A stretch of 64,000 nucleotides of DNA from positions 49,222,250 through 49,286,249 of the forward strand of contig OZ020613.1 of assembly GCA_963971575.1 (NCBI GenBank), written 5' to 3'. This DNA comes from Liopterus haemorrhoidalis (taxonomy: Eukaryota > Arthropoda > Insecta > Coleoptera > Dytiscidae). This document shows, piece after piece, positions 21,430 to 32,204 of the stretch. The notes beneath the pieces were generated by a model. The model saw nothing but the letters and a program-made list of their open reading frames with translations, did not search any database and was not told the DNA's origin. The position numbers and the translations under genes were made by a program. Each line of letters begins with the position of its first letter. Position 1 is the stretch's first letter.

Positions 21430-23209
21430 TTGAAAGAAAAAAATTAATTGCGCGCCTCTGAATATCGGGAAATTTTTCATTCGACTTTTGTTCGTTTTCT
21501 ATTCTGTATCTACATAATTGGTAAAGAATTCAAGGTGACACATTTTATATTTCCCGTAAAATTTCCAAAAACGTGTTGCTGGCCAGTGGTTTTGAGAGAA
21601 AAATATTAATTGCACGCCTCTGAATATCGGGAAATGTTTCATTTTACTTTTGTTCGATTTCTATTCTGTATGTACATAATTGGTAAAGAATTCAAGGTGA
21701 CACATTTTATATTTCCCGTAATATTTCCAAAAACGTGTTGCTGGCCAGTGGTTTTGAGAGAAAAAAATAATTGCACGCCTCTGAATATCGGGAAATTTTT
21801 CATTTTACTTTTGTTCGATTTTTATTCTATATCTACATAATTGGTAATGAATTCAAGGTGACACATTTTATATTTCCCGTAATATTTCAAAAACGTGTTG
21901 CTGGCCAGTGGTTTTGAGAGAAAAAAATTAATTGCGCGCCTCTGAATATCGGGAAATTTTTCATTTTACTTTTGTTCGATTTCTATTCTATATCTACATA
22001 ATTGGTAATGAATTCAAGGTGACACATTTTATATTTCCCGTAATATTTCCAAAAACGTGTTGCTGGCCAGTGGTTTTGAAAGAAAAAAATTAATTGCGCG
22101 CCTCTGAATATCGGGAAATTTTTCATTCGACTTTTGTTCGTTTTCTATTCTGTATCTACATAATTGGTAATGAATTCAAGGTGACACATTTTATATTTCC
22201 CGTAATATTTCGAAAAACGTGTTCCTGGCCAGTGGTTTTGAGAGAAAAAAATTAATTGCGCGCCTCTGAATATCGGGAAATTTTTCATTTTACTTTTGTT
22301 CGATTTCTATTCTATATCTACATAATTGGTAATAAATTCAAGGTGACACATTTTATATTTCCCGTAATATTTGCAAAAACGTGTTGCTGGCCAGTGGTTT
22401 TGAGAGAAAAAAATTAATTGCGCGCCTCTGAATATCGGGAAATTTTTCATTCGACTTTTATTCGTTTTCTATTCTGTATCTACATAATTGGTAAAGAATT
22501 CAAGGTGACACATTTTATATTTCCCGTAATATTTCGAAAAACGTGTTCCTGGCCAGTGGTTTTGAGAGAAAAAAATTAATTGCGCGCCTCTGAATATCGG
22601 GAAATTTTTCATTCGACTTTTATTCGTTTTCTATTCTGTATCTACATAATTGGTAAAGAATTCAAGGTGACACATTTTATATTTCCCGTAATATTTCGAA
22701 AAACGTGTTCCTGGCCAGTGGTTTTGAGAGAAAAAAATTAATTGCGCGCCTCTGAATATCGGGAAATTTTTCATTCGACTTTTATTCGTTTTCTATTCTG
22801 TATCTACATAATTGGTAAAGAATTCAAGGTGACACATTTTATATTTCCCGTAATATTTCGAAAAACGTGTTCCTGGCCAGTGGTTTTGAGAGAAAAAAAT
22901 TAATTGCGCGCCTCTGAATATCGGGAAATTTTTCATTTTACTTTTGTTCGATTTCTATTCTATATCTACATAATTGGTAATGAATTCAAGGTGACACATT
23001 TTATATTTCCCGTAATATTTTCAAAAACGTGTTGCTGGCCAGTGGTTTTGAGAGAAAAAAATTAATTGCGCGCCTCTGAATATCGGGAAATGTTTCATTT
23101 TACTTTTGTTCGATTTCTATTCTATATCTACATAATTGGTAATGAATTCAAGGTGACACATTTTATATTTCCCGTAATATTTCCAAAAACGTGTTGCTGG
23201 CCAGTGGTT
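21430..23209. repeat. Higher-order repeat copy 2 (1,780 bp)
   Basis: Near-identical to copy 1 by the shared private variants. A third, partly rearranged copy follows: its triple-variant block begins at 24041, that is 1,620 bases (ten monomers) later, so one monomer has been lost. Confidence 0.8.
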
Positions 23210-25716
23210 TTGAAAGAAAAAAATTAATTGCGCGCCTCTGAATATCGGGAAATTTTTCATTCGACTTTTATTCGTTTTCTATTCTGTATCTACATAATTG
23301 GTAAAGAATTCAAGGTGACACATTTTATATTTCCCGTAATATTTCCAAAAACGTGTTGCTGGCCAGTGGTTTTGAGAGAAAAAAAATAATTGCACGCCTC
23401 TGAATATCGGGAAATGTTTCATTTTACTTTTGTTCGATTTCTATTCTATATCTACATAATTGGTAATGAATTCAAGGTGACACATTTTATATTTCCCGTA
23501 ATATTTCCAAAAACGTGTTGCTGGCCAGTGGTTTTGAAAGAAAAAAATTAATTGCGCGCCTCTGAATATCGGGAAATTTTTCATTCGACTTTTGTTCGTT
23601 TTCTATTCTGTATCTACATAATTGGTAATGAATTCAAGGTGACACATTTTATATTTCCCGTAATATTTCCAAAAACGTGTTGCTGGCCAGTGGTTTTGAA
23701 AGAAAAAAATTAATTGCGCGCCTCTGAATATCGGGAAATTTTTCATTCGACTTTTGTTCGTTTTCTATTCTGTATCTACATAATTGGTAATGAATTCAAG
23801 GTGACACATTTTATATTTCCCGTAATATTTCGAAAAACGTGTTCCTGGCCAGTGGTTTTGAGAGAAAAAAATTAATTGCGCGCCTCTGAATATCGGGAAA
23901 TTTTTCATTTTACTTTTGTTCGATTTCTATTCTATATCTACATAATTGGTAATAAATTCAAGGTGACACATTTTATATTTCCCGTAATATTTGCAAAAAC
24001 GTGTTGCTGGCCAGTGGTTTTGAGAGAAAAAAATTAATTGCGCGCCTCTGAATATCGGGAAATTTTTCATTCGACTTTTATTCGTTTTCTATTCTGTATC
24101 TACATAATTGGTAAAGAATTCAAGGTGACACATTTTATATTTCCCGTAATATTTCGAAAAACGTGTTCCTGGCCAGTGGTTTTGAGAGAAAAAAATTAAT
24201 TGCGCGCCTCTGAATATCGGGAAATTTTTCATTCGACTTTTATTCGTTTTCTATTCTGTATCTACATAATTGGTAAAGAATTCAAGGTGACACATTTTAT
24301 ATTTCCCGTAATATTTCGAAAAACGTGTTCCTGGCCAGTGGTTTTGAGAGAAAAAAATTAATTGCGCGCCTCTGAATATCGGGAAATTTTTCATTCGACT
24401 TTTATTCGTTTTCTATTCTGTATCTACATAATTGGTAAAGAATTCAAGGTGACACATTTTATATTTCCCGTAATATTTCGAAAAACGTGTTCCTGGCCAG
24501 TGGTTTTGAGAGAAAAAAATTAATTGCGCGCCTCTGAATATCGGGAAATTTTTCATTTTACTTTTGTTCGATTTCTATTCTATATCTACATAATTGGTAA
24601 TGAATTCAAGGTGACACATTTTATATTTCCCGTAATATTTTCAAAAACGTGTTGCTGGCCAGTGGTTTTGAGAGAAAAAAATTAATTGCGCGCCTCTGAA
24701 TATCGGGAAATGTTTCATTTTACTTTTGTTCGATTTCTATTCTATATCTACATAATTGGTAATGAATTCAAGGTGACACATTTTATATTTCCCGTAATAT
24801 TTCCAAAAACGTGTTGCTGGCCAGTGGTTTTGAGAGAAAAAAATAATTGCACGCCTCTGAATATCGGGAAATTTTTCATTTTACTTTTGTTCGATTTCTA
24901 TTCTATATCTACATAATTGGTAATAAATTCAAGGTGACACATTTTATATTTCCCGTAATATTTGCAAAAACGTGTTGCTGGCCAGTGGTTTTGAGAGAAA
25001 AAAATTAATGCGCGCCTCTGAATATCGGGAAATTTTTCTATCGACTTTTATTCGTTTTCTATTCTGTATCTACATAATTTGTAAAGAATTCAAGGTGACA
25101 CATTTTATATTTCCCGTAATATTTCGAAAAACGTGTTCCTGGCCAGTGGTTTTGAGAGAAAAAAATTAATTGCGCGCCTCTGAATATCGGGAAATTTTTC
25201 ATTCGACTTTTATTCGTTTTCTATTCTGTATCTACATAATTGGTAAAGAATTCAAGGTGACACATTTTATATTTCCCGTAATATTTCGAAAAACGTGTTC
25301 CTGGCCAGTGGTTTTGAGAGAAAAAAATTAATTGCGCGCCTCTGAATATCGGGAAATTTTTCCTTCGACTTTTGTTCGATTTCTATTCTATATCTACATA
25401 ATTGGTAAAAAATTCAAGGTGACACATTTTATATTTCCCGTAATATTGCTAATAACGTAATGCAGAGGCAAGTGGTTTTGAATTTAAAAAAAATATATAT
25501 TTTTAAATGTTTATTATGGTAAAACAGATTCGTTTATTAAAAATAATATTAATTATGTTTAATTATGTGGCATTTTTAAGAGTAACTTGACATTATCTGT
25601 AAAAACCATGCAGTTTATCCAACAGCGGTACTTGATTTGGTCCGCTGTATTTACCGTGCCGTGCTGATTAGTGGCTGGCTGGATCCATGGCTAACTTGAC
25701 ATGGCTAATAATACCA

Positions 25717-26642
25717 GCGTAGAATAACTGTTTCACAAATGTTGAAATGTCGTTGTAAATGTTTTTAGTTTAAGGCAAATATAACAAATAACTGTTAAGA
25801 ATACATTTCACATCCAAATTTCTTTCAAATATGTTTTTTTAATTTTCATATAGGCAAAATAACTCTGGGAGTAAATAGCAGACATATTTAAATGCACTAT
25901 GTAGTGATCCGTGCGCATCACCCGAACCTACCATCTGAGCAGCGGTTCCCAACGTATTTAATTTCCAACTTAGTAAGAAATTGTGGAAATATGAATTTTA
26001 CGTTTATTTATTTTCTACTTTTACGGGAGAACAACGTCACAGTTTTTTTCTATTTATTTCTTAAAAATTTTAAGCAATCCAATAGCTTTTAAATTTAGCT
26101 ACAAATATTTAATATATCAGCATATTTTCTTTGTAATTATAAATAATCTAAATGTACCATACGAAAATAATAATTTTAATATACAATACATAATTAAAAC
26201 AAATATATAATTTAATACAAATTATAATAATAATATCTATACAAAGAGGTTATTATCCACAAAAATAATGTCCGATTAGGTTCGAGAAATAATAAGTATT
26301 AATTAGAGTTTAAACATTATTTATTTATCACTAACATCTACACTAATTACTTGTCCAACTACTGGCCACATGTTGCTTATCCTCTTATTCTATATACTGA
26401 ATAATTGCTGAAAATATATATTGGATATTGCAATATAGCATTTTACTAATTGCAACATACTATGGTATCAACCACCTGCATTGTCAGATATTATCACAGT
26501 ACATGTCAATTTATCATTAATACAGTAATAAATAAATTAAATTAAATTAATCTGAATCATGTATCTTTCTTACATTTATTACATTGTACATCTTTCAATG
26601 GTGTTCATGAAGATTTAATGCTCAAAATGCATTTACATCATA
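25717..26642. other. Region between the palindrome and the 3' end of gene B
   Basis: Starts with 5'-flank sequence shared with genes B and C (aataactgtttcacaaatg). No open frame of note; the rest is AT-rich spacer. Confidence 0.5.
25892..25916 (-). promoter_or_regulatory. Conserved upstream block of gene A (candidate promoter or 5' exon)
   Basis: The word atgcactatgtagtgatccg corresponds to tatgtagcgatccgtacg upstream of genes B (34195-34218) and C (48456-48479). It is one of the best conserved non-coding words in the 5' flanks; function is inferred only from conservation. Confidence 0.3.
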
Positions 26643-27526
26643 TTAGGATGGCCTCTCTCTAGAATGCATTCGTTTGTGTCTAAAGAGATGTGATGACTGT
26701 GCAAATGCTTCATGACACTGAGCACATTTAAATGGTTTCTCTCCAGAATGTACTCGTTTGTGAGTAATAAGATTTGATGACGTTGAAAATACTTTATCAC
26801 ATTGATCACATTTGAATGGTTTTTCCCCAGAATGAATTCGTTTGTGCTTAATGAGACTTGCTGCCACAGAAAATACTTTATCACACTCAGCACATTTGAA
26901 TGGTTTCTCCCCAGAATGTACTCGTTGATGAGTAATGAGACTTGCTGACACTGAGAATGCTTTATCACACTGTTTACATTTGAAGGGTTTTTCTCCAGAA
27001 TGTACTCGTTTGTGAGTAATAAGATTTGTTAACACTGAAAATGATTTATCACACTGATCACATTTAAATATTTTCTCTCCAGAATGTACTCGTTTGTGAG
27101 TAATGAGGTTACATGAAACTGAAAAGGCTTTATCACACTGATTACATTTGAAGGGTTTCTCTCCAGAATGTACTCGCTTGTGAGTAATGAGATGTGAAGG
27201 CTCTGAAAATTCTTTATTACACTGATCACATTTGAAAGGTTTCTCTCCAGAATGTATTCGTTTGTGTCTAATGAGACTTGATGACACTGAAAATGTTTTA
27301 CCGCACTGATTACATTTAAATGGTCTCTCACCAGAATGTGCAAATATGTGTCTACTGAGTTTTGATGCGTTTGAATATGCTTTATCACACTGATCACATT
27401 TGAAGGATTTCTCTCCAGAATGTATTGTTTTGTGTTTCATTTGTTGTGATGAGCTTGTTGTAGGTTGTTTACACTTGTTCATGGACAAATACACCTCAGG
27501 TGGTTCACTGGTAGATGTTCCACTAG
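26643..27526 (-). CDS. C2H2 zinc-finger array, last exon (exon 5) of gene B
   Basis: The acceptor TTTGTTTGTAG precedes CTAGTGG at 27526; the frame has no ATG of its own and enters in phase 1. About 40 Ser/Thr-rich residues (ASGTSTSEPPEVYLSMNKCK) lead into nine canonical fingers. Helix residues -1/3/6: N/K/R, V/S/R, E/H/T, V/N/T, V/N/T, V/S/T, V/S/K, T/N/T, Q/H/R. The repeated V-x-N-x-x-T fingers suggest internal finger duplication. It ends RERPS-stop where a tenth finger would begin (RPFKC), and finger-like codons continue briefly past the stop. Probably a nuclear DNA-binding factor; with A it is one of the two copies having all five exons. Confidence 0.9.
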
Positions 27527-27654
27527 CTACAAACAAATTTGTATTGATTAATGAGACAAAAAATCAGTTGTTCAAATAAAGTTAATTAGAATTAAAATTG
27601 CAGCATTTAAAAATAAAAATTCCAGCATATGTCTGTGTCATGTATGTGTATGTG

Positions 27655-27835
27655 ATTCCCGTCGAGTTCTTCGAAAATTAATTCTTCGAAAATTAATTCT
27701 TCGAAAACTAATTCTTCGAAAACTAATTCTTCGAAAACTAATTCTTCGAAAACTAATTCTTCGAAAACTAATTCTTCGAAAACTAATTCTTCGAAAACGA
27801 GTTCTTCGAATGGTCAATTCTTCGAATGACCAATT
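27655..27835. repeat. 15-bp tandem repeat aattcttcgaaaact
   Basis: About eleven copies in intron 4 of gene B. Each contains the palindrome ttcgaa. The first units have aaaattaattcttcg and the last drift to tggtcaattcttcgaatgac. The array abuts the MULE transposase fragment. Confidence 0.9.
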
Positions 27836-28203
27836 CTTTTATTAGAACTGTGCGAAGCATTAGAAGAAAGGAAAATAATCGGACAGCATTTCCAATATCA
27901 AGGAGTGACATTATATTTTCTATTGAATATACCAAAACAGAAAAAAACGAAATTTTTCTTCATGATTCCGGAGCTGAAGATAACCGAATATTAATTTTTT
28001 CCACTCAAGCAATTTTGAATATTTTACGCCATTCTAATAATTGGCATGGAGATGGTACTTTTAAAACCACCCTTGTTCGAAGAACTTTACACAATTCATG
28101 GGTTGGAAGACAATAGATCAATTCCATTGGTGTTTGCTCTACTCCTCAATAAACGACAAGAAATTTATGTTCACTTTAAAAAAAAAGTGAAAGATTTAGC
28201 TGG
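27826..28203 (+). pseudogene. MULE (Mutator-like) transposase fragment
   Basis: It reads FLHDSGAEDNRILIFSTQ, then LRHSNNWHGDGTFKTT, and after a frameshift near 28080 FEELYTIHGLEDNRSIPLVF and LLNKRQEIYVHF. The W-H-x-DGTFK block, followed by YTIHG and P-L-V-F-ALL-x-NK, is the start of the MULE transposase catalytic domain, and the Asp of GDGTFK is the first catalytic residue. The rest of the domain is missing. It lies antisense in intron 4 of gene B. Confidence 0.7.
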
Positions 28204-28264
28204 ATAGTGCAATGATAAATAACGACTTGCTGAATCGTCTAACACTCCTTGGCATCCCGTTGAA

Positions 28265-28690
28265 ACTAGTAAGGTAAGCAGAAATGATGCTCAAGGATTC
28301 AAAAGCAATAGTCATAATATAACTGAGTTTAACCGCAGAATTCAATATTAACAGCAGTGTATGGCAAGGAGTTGCTTTACCCGCACTGCTATTTATCCTC
28401 GTGTTGGAATCCACTACCCGAAAGATAAACATTGAAAACAGCTTAGGTTAGCTTACGCAATTCACCTATGCAACGTGCATAACTGCTACAATAATTTAAA
28501 TTTCTTTGTGCTAAAAATCGACAGAGATATGGAAAAACTTTAAAACACCCGGGGAGATGAGCAGTCCCATGTTGCTAAAAAGACGACAAGGACGACCAAG
28601 CAAACAACACGACGATATCCCATATGGACTCAAGGGAAAATGTGACAGTACTCGCCGTAGTGACGGAAGTTAACGCATGTAGTTGTATTT
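28265..28690 (+). pseudogene. Non-LTR reverse transcriptase fragment in gene B intron 4
   Basis: 28330-28450 reads FNINSSVWQGVALPALLFIL, then LESTTRKINIENSLG, the G-x-x-QG-x-ALSPLLF motif region that precedes the YADD box. 28560-28640 reads RQGRPSKQHDDIPYG, the protein tail; the middle is deleted. Paralogous fragments lie in intron 4 of D (58395-58570) and A (12720-12985), so the insertion predates the gene duplications. Confidence 0.65.
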
Positions 28691-28829
28691 TTTAATATTT
28701 TTGCTCTCAAGTTATGAATTGATAAAACCATTTATAGTGTTCAAAACCATAAATATATGAACACAATGCATTTTGTTACATTATAAATATTTATTAATAA
28801 CAAAGAAAAATAAAATTAAACTCACTAAC

Positions 28830-28958
28830 CGTTGTTTATGAAATTTGCACTCTGTAGTTCATCATTTTCACATTTAATGTTGTCTGCAGGTTCAATTTTG
28901 ATATCAATCTCCGCGGTAAGAATTGTGTTTGATTTCGAGTAATAGCGGGCTGTAGTTC
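28830..28958 (-). CDS. Gene B exon 4 (acidic, IKIEP module)
   Basis: 129 nt, acceptor TTTATTGCAG and donor GTTAGTGAG, phase 1-1. It encodes GTTARYYSKSNTILTAEI, then DIKIEPADNIKCENDELQS and a terminal NNG. Two SUMO-like sites (IKIE, IKCE). It is shorter than the other exon-4 copies by seven codons near its start. Confidence 0.75.
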
Positions 28959-29111
28959 CTGCAATAAATAGATCATAATCATATAATAAAAAGCACAGCC
29001 TTCATGTATATAAACTTAGAAGATGTAATTTCTATAGACAACTACAAGACCTTGTTCTACGCTCATCATAAACATTAATAAACAAACAAAAATAAAACTA
29101 ACTCTACTGAC

Positions 29112-29243
29112 CAGTGTTTGTGACTGCGCTCTCCAATGCATCTCTTTCACATTCATTGACATCCACAGGTTCAGACTTGATGTAAATTTCCTCTATGTTG
29201 GGGTTATCATGATATATGTCATCTGTAACTCCATCTCGGATTC
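29112..29243 (-). CDS. Gene B exon 3 (acidic, IKSEP module)
   Basis: 132 nt, acceptor AG before 29243 and donor GTCAGTAGA, phase 1-1. It encodes GIRDGVTDDIYHDNPNIEEI, then YIKSEPVDVNECERDALES and VTNTG. It aligns closely with exon 3 of A, C and D. No known domain; the acidic character and IKSEP suggest a regulatory, possibly SUMO-modified, tail. Confidence 0.75.
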
Positions 29244-29630
29244 CTGCAATAAACGCATAATTGTGAAACATAAGGAAATTACTTAAGGTAAAAAATGTAT
29301 TGTTTAAGATATTCATAATAAAACATTGCTGAAGACAATTTAAATTGAAATTAAAAAATTATGATTTAGAAAAATAAGTAACTGTTTTATTTTTTTACTT
29401 GTTATTTGAATGTTTTGTTAAAACTATATACTTTAGAAGAAGTGTGAAATATTAATATCAATTGTTTAGATTTACTTTTAAATACATTATATGTAATTAT
29501 ATTTAGCTAGTATTAATATTTGTTTATGTAGCAAAATAATGCTAAATAAAGTCTAATCAAATCTAATCTAGTACGTCTAAAATAAACTGAAATTAAACTG
29601 AAGATAGTTTTAGCTGTGCTCATTACTGAC

Positions 29631-29789
29631 CATTTTCCCATTCAGGAGTATGCTTCAGTCCAGTCTCTACGTCATATTTTTCAGTAACTTCATATTCTCT
29701 TTTAATATCACTTTCTTTTTCAATAATATCGCTGTTTCTGATATAACCAGGATTCAAGTCACAACCTGTCCCACCAGTTGTATTCTTTC
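29631..29789 (-). CDS. Gene B exon 2 (acidic)
   Basis: 159 nt, acceptor TTTTTCAG and donor GTCAGTAATG, phase 1-1. It encodes GKNTTGGTGCDLNPGYIRNS, then IIEKESDIKREYEVTEKYDV and LKHTPEWENG. IKRE is SUMO-like. A TAAA-type simple repeat lies just upstream of the acceptor. Confidence 0.75.
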
Positions 29790-29940
29790 CTGAAAAATAA
29801 ATAAATAAATAAATAAATAAATAAATACTGTCATACAACCATCTAGAAACCATTCGCACACTGCCATTTTGTGAGTGGAAAAATGTAACTTCCGAAAATC
29901 GCCGTCAGATGTCAGGGCGCTTAGGAAGTTTCCCCTATTA

Positions 29941-30229
29941 TATGCTGTTCACTTTTGTAAAAACAAACTAAGAGGAAATTTTGATTCCATTAGTTTGCAC
30001 CTTTGAAATTGTATGTCATGTTGGTATTAAAAAATGATAAAAAAATGTCAATTTGACTTATGTCATACTAAAAAATGATATCTTAATTATAATAAGCATA
30101 ACCATCAAACCCTGAAGTCTGATTTACAACGCAAGGAAATAGTTTTAATGATATTTAAAGTCAGTAATATACTATAACGGTAACCAAAATAACCAGATCT
30201 AGTTCGTCATTACAAAAGTGAACAGCATA
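29941..30229. mobile_element. 289-bp MITE with about 23-bp terminal repeats, TA duplication
   Basis: TATGCTGTTCACTTTTGTAA at the left end recurs inverted at the right, each flanked by TA (29939-29940 and 30230-30231). No coding frame. In intron 1 of gene B. Confidence 0.75.
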
Positions 30230-30246
30230 TAACAAATGTTAATATA

Positions 30247-30593
30247 CAGTGAGATCATTAATTCCTGGTCGTTATGTAATACTTAACAGAAAAATTTAGT
30301 TACCAAACTTATTTCCAAGGACATGTGCACAATAGTGTAGATTCGATTTTTATTACATTACATGAATTAATTATTAAATGAACACTGTTTTCCTCTAGGC
30401 GCCAATGAGTTAACAACAAATATGAAGTTCTCAATGGATTATCGTTGTTCCTCGGTTGAATTTGGGTCAACGAAGTAATCTGATTGGTTCTTTATAAAGT
30501 TGAGACTTTCAGCTGTGAATTGGAATACAATTTTGATATTTTTAAACTCATTGTTTACTGTTATGTAAAGCTCAAGAATTAATGATTTCACTG
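30247..30593. mobile_element. 347-bp MITE with CAGTGAxATCATTAATTC ends, TA duplication
   Basis: Left CAGTGAGATCATTAATTC and right, inverted, CAGTGAAATCATTAATTC, flanked by TA on both sides. CAGTG termini with TA targets suggest a pogo/Tigger-type MITE. In intron 1 of gene B, 17 bases from the previous MITE. Confidence 0.75.
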
Positions 30594-30921
30594 TATTTCG
30601 ACCGTGTATTCTTTTTTTTTTTGTTAGTATATGTATTTCAGAGTGGCATTTTTCTGTTTATTGGGTCATTCAAATTCTTTGTTTTTTGCTATTTGGGTTA
30701 TTCAAACTTTTTTTTGTGCTCATTGGTGTTTTGAAATGAAATTTTGGTTCCGTAGTTGATGCAGTGATGAAGTTAAAACTAGATCTTACTACTTCTACAT
30801 ATCCCGACTTCTGATCTATTTTGCTTCCTATTTAATTTCATTTAACACTGTTCCGATAATATGAGTTCACACAATCAATATAAATTATGTATACCATACT
30901 AAAATCAAAATGGTACAATAC

Positions 30922-30946
30922 CTGCATAATCATCATTTCCTTCCAT
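30922..30946 (-). CDS. Gene B exon 1, start codon
   Basis: A 25-nt coding exon with MEGNDDYA plus one base, followed by donor GTATTGTACC. Same phase, length and flanks as exon 1 of gene A, which supports this start choice. Confidence 0.65.
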
Positions 30947-31699
30947 TTCTGTTAGTATTGTGTAACTGTTACAGTAGGTCCTTTCCAGTATTTCCATGGG
31001 ATGTCATTTCGCTTATTTGAGACAGATCTCAGTTGCAGTGTATAATTTATAAATAATTAACTATTTCACAGAAATTTATAAAAAAACTAAAGCATTCTAA
31101 ATATATTGCTCCTTGATTTTACACTACTGTGAAGATCTGAAAATAATTATTATCTTTGTTCAAAAACTATGCGTGTGAAGTTAGCAATTGATCGAGTCAG
31201 CAACTAATCGGCACGGAAAGGATATTACAGCGAACCAAATCAAGTAACACTGTTGAATAAAATCTTTGCTTTTTATAGAATTAAACAATGTCAAGTTCTG
31301 AACTTTTTACCATTCATGAAGAATAGGCACAGGAATCGAATGATGGCTAAACGAAAATTTTCTCAATCATCAGAGGCGCGCAATTAATTTTTTTCTCTCG
31401 AAACCACTTCTATCAACATAAAACTAACAATATCGATAGAATTAAACTATGTAGAGTTCTGAACTTTTTACTATCCATGAGGAATAGGTACAGGAATTGA
31501 TTGATGGCAAAACGAAAATTTTCTCATGCGTCAGAGGCGCGCAATTAATTTTTTTCTCTCGTATAAAATGTTTCGCTTTGAATTTTTTACCAATTATGTA
31601 GATATAGCATAGAAATCGAACAAAAGTCGAATAAAAATTTTCCCGATATTCAGAGGCGCGCAATTAGTTTTTTTCCCTCAAAACCACGTTCTTTCCGAA

Positions 31700-32200
31700 A
31701 CGGATTGTGTGACCTCGGTTTTTATCGATGAAGACAGTCAACGAAACTAGTTCCAACTGACATTTATGTGCCTGTAGTACCTACCCGTGCCTATTTCATG
31801 TTGGGTCGTATTTGTAACATTTCACTTACTAATTATATTGATTTTAATAATAAGTGAAATGTTACAAATATGACATGAAATAAGCAAGGATAGGTAATAC
31901 AGGGACGTAAATGTCAATTATATCGTTTAGTTTAAATCACGTTAAATATGGTAGATATGCAGTAACAACGGCTCGGCACGGATGAGTACTATTTTAGGAT
32001 TAACTGACTTTTACGTGCCTGTAGTATCTATCCGTGCCTATTTCATGTCAGGTCGTATTTGTAACATTTCACTTACTAATAATATTGATTCTAATAATAA
32101 GTGAAAAGTTACAAATATGACATGAAATAGGCAAGGATACGTAATACATGCATATAAATGTCAGTTGTATCGTTTAGTTTAAATCAGGAACGGTGGAACT
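31700..32200. repeat. Duplicated hairpin core of the second foldback element
   Basis: The core hairpin (tttgtaacatttcacttact ... taagtgaaatgttacaaat) occurs at 31755-31950 and again at 32000-32190. Each copy is flanked by actgac(a)tttacgtgcc-like words and their inverted counterparts. The gene A element has one copy. Confidence 0.8.
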
Positions 32201-32204
32201 TGCT

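Larger units (their letters stand above)
19321..25475. repeat. Satellite array, right arm (about 38 monomers), inverted
   Basis: The same monomer as the left arm, read as its reverse complement. The arm is nearly twice as long as the left one, through duplication of multi-monomer blocks (see the 1,780-bp higher-order repeat). The outermost monomer (25340-25460) is diverged, as is typical of array edges. Confidence 0.95.
15406..25706. mobile_element. Giant foldback-type element: 10.3-kb palindrome built of satellite arrays
   Basis: The outer ends (15406-15640 and 25475-25706) are inverted copies of one another: TGCGTGTGAAGTTAGCC on the left, and a reversed right end containing GTCAAGTTAGCC. 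Both arms then consist of 161-162 bp monomers, about 20 on the left and about 38 on the right, in opposite orientation, meeting at a hairpin near 19116. A 9-10 bp direct duplication, (a)ataatacca, flanks it (15396-15405 and 25707-25716). Gene C has the same site without the element (48267-48276). Long tandem-repeat-filled inverted arms with a duplication of about 9 bp are the hallmark of foldback elements, which have been linked to MULE-type transposases. There is no coding frame; it lies 5' of gene A exon 1. Confidence 0.8.

Noticed and set aside
15632..25475. CRISPR array
   Set aside because: Repeats are 161 bp, contiguous and without unique spacers, in a eukaryotic context.
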